Assembly (NCBI GenBank): GCA_963735065.1
Contig: CAVTJL010000004.1
Location: forward strand, 1,054,001 to 1,118,000
Length of the DNA stretch: 64,000 nt
Direction: 5' to 3'
From: CAVTJL01 sp963735065
Lineage (GTDB): Bacteria; Pseudomonadota; Alphaproteobacteria; Geminicoccales; Geminicoccaceae
This document shows positions 57,160 to 64,000 of this stretch, in pieces; position 1 is the first letter of the stretch, and each line of letters begins with the position of its first letter. A program made the translations under genes and the position numbers. Under the pieces are notes generated by a model. It made no database searches. It had not been told where the DNA came from and was given only the letters and a program-made list of their open reading frames with translations.

Positions 57160-59392
57160 CGCCCGAGGACCCTGGCCCAGCCCTGCCAGCCGAGGCGGAG
57201 CGCGTTGCTGACGACCACGACCGAGCTCAACGACATGCAGATGGCGGCCACGAGCGGCGTCACATGGCCCATCACGGCAAGCGGGATCGTCACGGCGTTG
57301 TAGCCCGCGGAGAGCGCAAAATTCTGCAGGACGAGCCGCTCGGCCCGCCGCGCCACCGTCAGGATCTCGAGCACCGGTGCCAGCTCCCTGCCCTGGAACA
57401 CCGCATCGGCCGCCGTCTGGCTCACGTCGGCCGCCGTCGCGGGCGACAGCGAGACGTACGCCGCTGCGAGCGCCGGCGCGTCGTTCAGCCCGTCGCCCAC
57501 CATCAGCACCCGGCGCCCCTCGCCTGCCAGCGCCTCGATCGCCTGCACCTTCCCGCTCGGGGTCACCGCCGCCTGCCAGCGCTCGATCCCGAGCGCCTGG
57601 GCGACCTCGCGCACGGTCGTCGCGCGGTCGCCGGACAGCAGGCGGACATCGAGGCCACGCCGCTTCAGCTCGGCAATCGACGGCGATCGCGTCAGGGCGC
57701 AGGCGATCCTGGAGCTGGAACCGCGCGGGCGCCTCGCCCGGTCGGCTGAGCCAGAGCTCGGCACCCGGGCGCCCGTCGTCCGCAAGCCCGGTCGCCCAAT
57801 CCCGCCGACCCAGCCGCCACTCCCCGTCGGCCCGCGCGGTTCTGAGACCACAGCCGGGCACCTCCTCCACCCCGGCGAGAGCCGGCGCCCCGGGTCGCGT
57901 CGCCGCGATGGCGCGGGCCAGCGGGTGGCGCGAGGCCTTGGCGAGCGAGGCCGCAGCCTCGAGCGCCGCCGGATCGATCCCCTCGCGGATCAGCTCCAGC
58001 CGGCCCTCGGTGAGGGTGCCCGTCTTGTCGAGGACGACCGTGTCGACGTCCGCGAACCGCTCGAGCGCCGTCGCCGACTTGAGGAACGTCCCGCGGCGCA
58101 TCAGCCGCCCGGAGGCGATCACCTGGACGGCCGGAACGGCCAGGCCCAGCGCGCAGGGGCAGGTCACGATGAGCACCGCCACGGCATAGAGCAGCGCCGT
58201 CTGCCAGGGCGCCCCGAGGGCGAGCCACCAGCCCAGGAAGGTGGCCGCGGCCAGCGTATGGACGAAAGGAGCGTAGAGCCGGGCCGCCCGGTCGGCGATG
58301 GCGACGAAGCGCCCGCGGCGCTGCTCCGCCGCCTCCATCAGGCGGACGATCTCGGCAAGCAGCGTCCCCTCGCCCACCGCCTGGACCTTGACGCGCAGCG
58401 GGCTCGCGACATTGACCGTGCCGGCGAACACGCGATCGCCCGGAACGACGGCCGCAGGCGCCAACTCGCCGGTGATCAGGCTCGTGTCCAGCTCGGAACG
58501 GCCGCTCAGGACGGCACCGTCGGCTCCGATGCGCTCGCCGGCGGCAACCAGCAGCTCGTCACCGACGGCCAGCTGATCCGGCTGCACGCGGCGGGTCGCG
58601 CCGTCCTCCCCGACGACCGTGACGGAAGCCGCACCCAGCGCCAGCAGGCGGGCAGCAGCGCCGCGGGCGGCACCCCGCGCCCGGGCATCGAGAAAGCGCC
58701 CGATCAGGAGGAAGAAGAGCAGCGTGAGGGCGCTGTCGAAATAGACATGCGGCCCGCCGCGCATCGTCTCGACGAGGCTCATCGCCGGAGCGATCAGGAT
58801 CGCCAGCGAGATCGGCACATCCATGTTGGTGTGCCCGGCGCGGATGCGCCTTGAGCGCGGAGCGGAAGAAAGGCCGCCCGGCGAAGGCGATCGCCGGCAG
58901 TGCTATCAGCGCCTCGAACCAATGGAGGAAGCCGCGCGTGGCGGTGCCCATGCCGTCCACATGCCCGGCCCAGACCGAGATCGCGAGCAGCATCACGTTG
59001 CCCGCCGCGAAGCCGGCCACCGCCATGGCGAGCAGAAGCTCGCGCTCGATCCGGCCATCCAGCGCCTGCAGCCGCTCAGGATCGAACGGCACCGCCCGAT
59101 AGCCGAGGCCGGTCACGAGCCCGACGAGCTCGCCGGCGCGCGCCGCACCGCCCCGCCAGCGCAGGGTCAGCCGGCGGGTCGAGAGATTGACGCGCGCGGT
59201 CTCGACGCCCTCGGCCGCCTCAAGCGCCTTCTCGATGCGGCGGACGCAGCCCCCGCAATGGACACCCTCGACCATCAGATGGAGGGTGAAAAGCCGCTCC
59301 GGCTCCGAGCGGACGAAGGGCAGCAGGTCCGACCCGAGCCCGGCATCCAGGCCCGCATCGTCCAGAGCCAGGCCGGGGACAGCGGTTTGCAC
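57156..59392 (-). pseudogene. fixI: Cu-type P-ATPase FixI/CcoI, broken by two frameshifts
   Basis: FixI is a copper-transporting P-type ATPase needed for cbb3 oxidase assembly. Three segments in different frames join into one protein. Segment 1 (start at 59392) has the metal domain MVEGVHCGGCVRRIEKALEA and first helices to RPFFRSALKA. After one surplus base near 58846, segment 2 has GHTNMDVPISLAILIAPAMS, the ion-site motif VTCPCALGLAVP and DKTGTLTEGR. After another near 57682, segment 3 has SIAELKRRGLDVRLLSGDRA, VGDGLNDAPALAAAYVSLSP and the last helices. All key motifs are present, so an assembly or base-call error is likely. It lies between fixH and ccoS. Confidence 0.85.
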
Positions 59393-59403
59393 GAGCCTGC
59401 CGG

Positions 59404-59916
59404 TCAGTTCAGGACGAAGCGCTGCGCCACGACGAAGAGCGCCTTGCCGCGAACGACCCGGATGTGCGCCTCCCAGAGCCCCGGCGCCGGCAGCGCCACG
59501 CGGGCCCGGTACTGGCCCGGGCCGATGGGCTTGAAGGCGAGCGGCGTGTCCAGGGCCGCCTGCGTCGGACGACGGAGCCTCGCCCCGATCTTGGCGTCAC
59601 TGACCGGCTTGCCCTCCTTGTCGGTGACGCTCAACACGAACTCCCGCGTCGCGTCGTCCACGCGGTTCGCGCGCAGATCGGATTTCCAGCCCAGCGTCTC
59701 CTCCCGCTGCTCGGCTGCGAGGTTGCGGTCGTAGGTGACGCCGTCATTGTAGTAGTTGGCGTCATCGAGCCCGGTCCAGCTCTCGAGCGCATACCAGACC
59801 ATGGTCCCGTTCACGGCGAAGATCACCGCGAAGAACAGGACGAACATCCAGGGGATCCAGCGCCCCGAGCGCTCCGTCCCGGCCTGGCCCATCGCGGTTC
59901 CCACGGTCTTGCTCAT
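59404..59916 (-). CDS. fixH: FixH family protein
   Basis: FixH (CcoH) is a membrane protein that interacts with cbb3 oxidase during its assembly. The 170-residue protein has one N-terminal helix (IPWMFVLFFAVIFAVNGTMV, about residues 21-40), then YALESWTGLDDANYYNDGVT with the YNDG-type mark (Tyr-rich segment ahead of the beta domain) and a periplasmic beta-rich domain (FVLSVTDKEGKPVSDAKIGA, LPAPGLWEAHIRVVRGKALF). The ATG overlaps the ccoG stop by four bases. fixI follows after 11 bases. Confidence 0.93.
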   Translation of the reverse strand: MSKTVGTAMGQAGTERSGRWIPWMFVLFFAVIFAVNGTMVWYALESWTGLDDANYYNDGVTYDRNLAAEQREETLGWKSDLRANRVDDATREFVLSVTDKEGKPVSDAKIGARLRRPTQAALDTPLAFKPIGPGQYRARVALPAPGLWEAHIRVVRGKALFVVAQRFVLN

Positions 59917-61370
59917 CCTTCCGGCCCCCTGAAGACGGTGCGGAACTGCTGGACCTTCCCGGTCGCGGTATCGGTGAGGTCGAGCGTGAGAGGCATCGTG
60001 TCGTCGGTCACCGCTGCTGCGGGCAGCTTGAGGTAGACGCGATGCGAGGCGACGTCGTCGGCGGGCGCCTCGAGCTCGAGCGAGGGCTCGGGCCGGGTCT
60101 CGTCGATCGAGGTCAAGAGCGCGCCGGGCTCGCCGGCCACGGTGAGCCGATAGACGCGCGGCTCATGCTCCTTGTTCATGATCTTGATCGTGTAGCCGTT
60201 GCGGATGCTGCCGTCGGCGAGGCGGACGAAGAGCGGGTTGCGCTCCGGCAGGATGTTCACGTCCGTCGTCTGGCGCAGCGCCAGGAGGGCCAGCATCACG
60301 CAGGCGACGAGGACCAGCACGGCCGCGTAGAGGATCGTGCGCGGCCGCACCAGGCGGTAGCGGGAGGGCTCGCCCGCCGCCCTCAGGACCTGGTTCTGCT
60401 CGCTGTCGTAGCTGATCAGCTTGCGGGGCCTGCCGACCTTGTCCATGACGCTGTCGCAGGCGTCGATGCACAGGCCGCAGCCGATGCACTCGAGCTGGAA
60501 GCCGGCGCGGATGTCGATCCCCATCGGGCAGACCGCGACGCATTGGCGGCAGTCGACGCAGTCGCCGCGTCCCTCCCAGCTGTCGCCGGCCTTGTGCTTG
60601 CCGCGCGGCTCGCCGCGCCACGCCTCATAGGTGACGGCCAGCGTGTCCTTGTCGACCAGCGCGCCCTGGATCCTGGGCCAGGGGCACATGTAGGTGCACA
60701 CCTGCTCGCGGGCCATGCCAGCCAGGAGGTAGGTCGTGGCGGTGAAGAGGCCGACGAAGAAGTAGACGGAAAGCCCGGCCTCGCCCGTGAAGAGATCGTG
60801 GACGACGGTGGGCGCATCGTTGAAATACATGATCCAGGCGCCGCCGGTGAACAGCGCGATCAGGATCCAGATCGCGTGCTTGGACGTGCGGCGAAGGATC
60901 TTGTCGGCCGTCCATGGCGCCTTGTCGAAGCGCATGCGCTGGTTGCGGTCGCCTTCGAGCCAGCGCTCGACCATCATGAAGAGATCGGTCCAGACGGTCT
61001 GCGGGCAGGCGTAGCCGCACCACAGCCGCCCGAACAGGGCGGTCGCGAGAAAAAGGCCGAAGGCCGCCATGATGAGCACGCCGGTCAGGAAATAGATCTC
61101 CTGCGGCCACAGCTCGATCCAGAAGAAGTAGAGCCTGCGCGTGCTGAAGTCGGCCAGGATCGCCTGGCTCGGCAAGCCCGGGCCTCGGTCCCAGCGGATC
61201 CACGGAGCCACATAGTAGATCGTCAGAAGGCCGACGAGCGCCGCCCACTTGACCGTGCGAAACCGGCCATAGACCGCCTTGGCATAAACCTCGACCCGGC
61301 CGGCATAGAGGGGCGACGCGCGCTGCTCGGCACGCGAGCGTACCTCCTCGACCGTCACGACCTCACTCAT
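59913..61370 (-). CDS. ccoG: Cytochrome c oxidase accessory protein CcoG (RdxA/FixG)
   Basis: CcoG is a membrane iron-sulfur protein that reduces copper for cbb3 oxidase assembly. It has 485 residues. Four to five transmembrane segments include GRLWCGYACPQTVWTDLFMM (about residues 100-119) with the cysteine pair CGYACP, and CTYMCPWPRIQGALVDKDTL (about 215). Two ferredoxin-type clusters follow: CVDCRQCVAVCPMGIDIRAG and CIGCGLCIDACDSVMDKVGR. A last helix and a C-terminal Ig-like domain (about 370-485) end the protein. The ATG at 61370 (MSEVVTVEEVRSRAEQRASP) is chosen over open codons to 61436. A FixK/FNR box lies 76 bases upstream. Confidence 0.95.
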   Translation of the reverse strand: MSEVVTVEEVRSRAEQRASPLYAGRVEVYAKAVYGRFRTVKWAALVGLLTIYYVAPWIRWDRGPGLPSQAILADFSTRRLYFFWIELWPQEIYFLTGVLIMAAFGLFLATALFGRLWCGYACPQTVWTDLFMMVERWLEGDRNQRMRFDKAPWTADKILRRTSKHAIWILIALFTGGAWIMYFNDAPTVVHDLFTGEAGLSVYFFVGLFTATTYLLAGMAREQVCTYMCPWPRIQGALVDKDTLAVTYEAWRGEPRGKHKAGDSWEGRGDCVDCRQCVAVCPMGIDIRAGFQLECIGCGLCIDACDSVMDKVGRPRKLISYDSEQNQVLRAAGEPSRYRLVRPRTILYAAVLVLVACVMLALLALRQTTDVNILPERNPLFVRLADGSIRNGYTIKIMNKEHEPRVYRLTVAGEPGALLTSIDETRPEPSLELEAPADDVASHRVYLKLPAAAVTDDTMPLTLDLTDTATGKVQQFRTVFRGPEG

Positions 61371-61445
61371 CGACCACCTGCCAGCCAAACCGACGCCCCG
61401 CCAGGCGCCGCTCGCGGACAATTGCCATCTGTCCATGATGGATCA

Positions 61446-61459
61446 TTGATCTGGCTCAA
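61446..61459. promoter_or_regulatory. FNR/FixK-type box between ccoG and the GST gene
   Basis: TTGATCTGGCTCAA matches the FNR/FixK consensus TTGAT-N4-ATCAA with one change, and TTGA-N6-TCAA exactly. It lies 76 bases before the ccoG start (minus strand), a good place for oxygen-regulated activation of ccoGHIS, and 138 bases before the GST start on the other side. Confidence 0.7.
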
Positions 61460-61596
61460 GCTACGTCGACAGAGCCGCGCGACCGCGGCCGCGATGCCCC
61501 GACCATCACCACCCGGCGACCCGCTGCCGGCAACCCCACGATGCCCATGCAGCGCGGCCGGAAGCTGCTATGATTGCATCAAAGCGCGATGAGGGG

Positions 61597-62241
61597 ATGT
61601 CCATGACGACGAAGCTCTACGGCCCGTTCTACAGCACCTATGCTCGCACCGTCCGGCTCCTGCTCGAGGAGAAGGGTGCGCCCTACGAGCTGATCATGGT
61701 CGACCTTCTGAAGGGCGAGACCAAGGAGCCGGCCCATCTGGCGCGCCAGCCCTTCGGCCAGGTGCCGGCGATCGAGCATGACGGCCACAGGCTCTACGAG
61801 ACGACCGCCATCGCGCGCTATCTCGACCGTGTCCTGCCAGGCCCGGAGCTCACCCCGCTCGATCCCTGGGACGCGGCGCGGATGGACCAGATCATCGGCA
61901 TCATCAACTCCCACGCCTACGCGTCGATGGTCACCATCACCTTCGTGCAGCGCGTGATCACGCCGATGATGGGCGGCGCAGCCGACGACGCAGCCGTGGC
62001 AGCGGCCCAGCCCAAGGCCAGGCTCTGCCTCGCCGAGATCGAGCGGATCATGGAAGGCGGCCCCTGGCTCGTCGGCGCCGAGGTCTCCTTGGCAGATCTC
62101 TTCCTGCTGCCGGTGCTCGACTATTACCGGGCCACCCCCGAAGGCGGTGCCGCCCTCGCCGAGCATTCGCGCGTCGCGGGTTGGCTGGACCGGTTCGCGG
62201 CACGGCCCAGCGCGCAGGCCACCGTGCCGAAGCTCGGCTGA
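61597..62241 (+). CDS. Glutathione S-transferase family protein
   Basis: A 214-residue GST. The thioredoxin-like N-domain begins TKLYGPFYSTYARTVRLLLE (about residues 4-23), with QPFGQVPAIEHDGHRLYETT (about 50-69; the cis-Pro and GSH gamma-Glu loop, here E-T/S). The helical C-domain has EIERIMEGGPWLVGAEVSLA and DLFLLPVLDYYR. An ATG at 61597 follows a GAGGGG ribosome site; an ATG two codons on is also possible. The subclass and substrate are not clear. It is divergent from ccoG, sharing the region with the FNR-type box. Confidence 0.88.
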   Translation: MSMTTKLYGPFYSTYARTVRLLLEEKGAPYELIMVDLLKGETKEPAHLARQPFGQVPAIEHDGHRLYETTAIARYLDRVLPGPELTPLDPWDAARMDQIIGIINSHAYASMVTITFVQRVITPMMGGAADDAAVAAAQPKARLCLAEIERIMEGGPWLVGAEVSLADLFLLPVLDYYRATPEGGAALAEHSRVAGWLDRFAARPSAQATVPKLG

Positions 62242-62278
62242 GCGGCAGCATCTCGACCTGGGACGGCGGCGCCCCGTC

Positions 62279-62971
62279 CTATCCGGCGGCGACTTCCGCG
62301 AGCGCGGCATCGAAGGTCTCGGACCCCACGAGGCTTCGCACATGCTCCGGCACAGGCGTGGCCTCGGGGAGGCGCGGGTCGGGGACGGCTGAGCCCACGA
62401 CCTGCCTGACAGGCACCACGCCCGCCCAGACCGACAGGGCATAGTCCTCCTCGTCGTCCTTGGGCGGACCGGTGCGTACCTTGGCCGAGCCTTCCTCGAT
62501 GGTCATGCGCACCACCATCGTGGCCTTCAGCTCCTGCGGCGTCGGCGGCCGCAGCTCGGCCCTCCGGCCCGGACAGAGGCGATCGATGAAGACATCGAGC
62601 GCCCGCTCCTTCGCTGAAGGATCCTCGACGATCTCCGCCCGGCCGAACAGCATCACCGAGCGATAGTTCATCGAGTGATGAAAGCCCGACCGCGCCAGCA
62701 CGAGACCGTCCAGATGCGTGACGGTCAGGCAGACGGGCACGCCTTCCCTCACCGTCCGCAGCATCCGGCTGGCCGACGAGCCGTGCCAGTAGACGTGCTC
62801 AGCCTCGCGCCAATAGGCCGTCGGCGTCACGAAAGGCTGGCCGTCGATGACGTAGCCCACATGCGCGATCAGGCCGGCATCGAGAACGGCGTTGATGGCG
62901 TCGACGTCGTAGCTGCCCCGCTCGTAAAGGCGGCGGAGGCGTGAGCGGGCGCCGGGCGTGTAGGCGTTCAT
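62279..62971 (-). CDS. Pyridoxamine 5'-phosphate oxidase-family flavin-nucleotide-binding protein
   Basis: A 230-residue split-barrel protein of the flavin-nucleotide-binding PNPOx-like group. RRLYERGSYDVDAINAVLDA (about residues 13-32), HVGYVIDGQPFVTPTAYWRE (about 37-56), VYWHGSSASRMLRTVREGVP and HSMNYRSVMLFGRAEIVEDP (about 99-118) are typical of the subgroup. The C-terminus includes DEEDYALSVWAGVVPVRQVV. Members bind FMN or heme, but most have no assigned reaction. It is convergent with the GST gene. Confidence 0.88.
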   Translation of the reverse strand: MNAYTPGARSRLRRLYERGSYDVDAINAVLDAGLIAHVGYVIDGQPFVTPTAYWREAEHVYWHGSSASRMLRTVREGVPVCLTVTHLDGLVLARSGFHHSMNYRSVMLFGRAEIVEDPSAKERALDVFIDRLCPGRRAELRPPTPQELKATMVVRMTIEEGSAKVRTGPPKDDEEDYALSVWAGVVPVRQVVGSAVPDPRLPEATPVPEHVRSLVGSETFDAALAEVAAG

Positions 62972-63188
62972 GAGGCATGGTCCCCCGTGGCTGTCCGGCG
63001 CGAGCCTAGATTGAAGTGGACTGGCACCAAGCGCCAGTCGCAGCGCTCAGGTGGAGCCACTCACGGCCCCGGCGCCCGTCGCCTCGGGAGATGCCGGCAC
63101 GGCTCGGCGGCTTTTCTGGCGTCGACACCTTCCCGATGCCCTGTGTCGTCGCGTAGACAGCGCGACAGACATTGCGGGAGAATAGGAC

Positions 63189-64000
63189 ATGGGGCCCGAT
63201 GTGCTCGTCGTCTGGCCGAACCGGCCGAACCAGATGGCCCAGCTCGAGGCGGCCTACACCGTCCATCACCTCTACAAGGCGGCCGATCCGGACAAGCTCG
63301 TCGCCGAGGTGGGACCGAAGGTGCGGGCGATCGTGACGACCGGCGAGCGTGGCGCCACCCGCTCGCTGATCGAGCGCTGCCCGGCGCTCGAGATCGTCAG
63401 CTGCTTCGGCGTCGGCACCGACGCGATCGACCACGCCGCCTGCCGGGAGCGCGGCGTGCCGGTCACCAACACCCCCGACGTGCTCACCGACGAGGTGGCG
63501 GACATGGGGCTCGTGCTGATGCTCTCCCTGCTCCGCCAGATCCCGGCCGGCGATCGGTGGGTGCGCGAGGGCCGCTGGATCAGCGAGGGCACCATGCCGC
63601 TGACCCGCTGCGCGCGGAACAAGACCCTGGGCATCCTGGGGCTGGGTCGGATCGGCCGCGCCCTTGCGCGCCGTGCCGAGCTGCTCGGCATGAAGGTCGT
63701 CTACAATGGCCGCCGGCCCCAGTCGGACGTCAGCCACCGCTACTATGACAGCCTCGTCGACATGGCCCGTGCCTCGGACGTGCTGGCCCTCTGCCTTCCC
63801 GGCGGTGCCGAGACGAGGGCCATGGTCACGGCGGAGGTTCTGGACGCCCTGGGCCCCGAGGGCTATCTCGTCAACATCGCTCGCGGGTCGGTGGTGGACG
63901 AGCCGGCGCTGGTGGCGGCGTTGGTCGAGCGGCGGATCGCAGGCGCCGCCCTCGATGTCTTCGCCGACGAGCCCAACGTGCCCGAAGCGCTGCTGGAGCT
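63189..64000 (+). CDS. D-2-hydroxyacid dehydrogenase, cut by window end
   Basis: The first 270 codons of a second D-2-hydroxyacid dehydrogenase. It shows LEIVSCFGVGTDAIDHAACR (about residues 67-86), KTLGILGLGRIGRALARRAE (about 145-164), the catalytic Arg in YLVNIARGSVVDEPALVAAL (about 225-244) and the Glu in LDVFADEPNVP. The catalytic His lies beyond the window end. The start ATG at 63189 has GGAGAATAGG before it. It is a paralogue of the gene at 54473 but clearly diverged; the substrate is unknown. Confidence 0.88.
   Translation, partial: MGPDVLVVWPNRPNQMAQLEAAYTVHHLYKAADPDKLVAEVGPKVRAIVTTGERGATRSLIERCPALEIVSCFGVGTDAIDHAACRERGVPVTNTPDVLTDEVADMGLVLMLSLLRQIPAGDRWVREGRWISEGTMPLTRCARNKTLGILGLGRIGRALARRAELLGMKVVYNGRRPQSDVSHRYYDSLVDMARASDVLALCLPGGAETRAMVTAEVLDALGPEGYLVNIARGSVVDEPALVAALVERRIAGAALDVFADEPNVPEALLE

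Overview
The window is a GC-rich, gene-dense chromosomal segment of an alphaproteobacterium, most likely from the Rhodospirillales/Geminicoccales area. The basis is gene content and order, not a phylogeny. Irr and MucR/Ros regulators, the run miaB-phoH-ybeY-corC-lnt-xre-metK-trmB-rimP-nusA-ylxR-infB-rbfA-truB-rpsO-pnp, the uvrC-pgsA-moaD-moaE group and an orphan ccoGHIS unit together fit that class. I see no rRNA, tRNA, CRISPR array, insertion sequence or phage gene.

Regions. (1) 1-10.7 kb: cobalamin synthesis. On the plus strand are the cobL tail, cobI, a CbiG-CobJ fusion and cobM. On the minus strand are a frame-broken cobK and cbiD. Then come cobB, an orphan TRAP solute-binding protein, cobT (minus), cobS and cobA. 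CbiG- and CbiD-type enzymes occur with CobI/J/M/K, so the ring-contraction and C1-methylation part of the pathway is a mixture of the textbook aerobic and anaerobic routes. (2) 10.7-15.4 kb: a small membrane-anchored protein of unknown function, an MFS transporter, and a purine catabolism pair (urate hydroxylase PuuD with a cytochrome c tail, and guanine deaminase). (3) 15.5-20.5 kb: uvrC, pgsA, moaD, moaE, a DapA-family aldolase and a TIM-barrel isomerase. (4) 20.6-25.8 kb: cytochrome c maturation genes ccmD-E-F-G-H-I on the minus strand with 4-bp overlaps. (5) 25.9-34 kb: glnD, murJ, trpS, an Nfu-type Fe-S scaffold, tsaB (frame-broken), rimI, a TusA-like protein and a MucR variant. (6) 34.2-51.7 kb: the long tRNA/rRNA-modification, translation and RNA-decay block. 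(7) 51.8-57 kb: a nitronate-monooxygenase-like flavoprotein with a C-terminal cysteine cluster, Irr, an SH3-domain protein, a 2-hydroxyacid dehydrogenase, and a threonine dehydratase with RidA. (8) 57-64 kb: ccoG-fixH-fixI-ccoS behind an FNR/FixK-type box, a GST, a flavin-binding protein and a second 2-hydroxyacid dehydrogenase cut by the window end.

Quality note. Five single-base frame breaks fall in otherwise well-conserved genes: cobK, dctP (at its signal peptide), tsaB, and fixI twice. In addition, rimP has no standard start codon where homology begins. This is most simply explained by base-level errors in the assembly, so these genes should not be read as truly lost without checking reads.

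Most of the window is housekeeping DNA, and I found no clear undescribed multi-gene system. The best leads are the Cys cluster on the nitronate-monooxygenase-like protein, the altered metal-site motifs in Irr and MucR, the perfect 14-bp palindrome before the Nfu gene, and the mixed corrin pathway.
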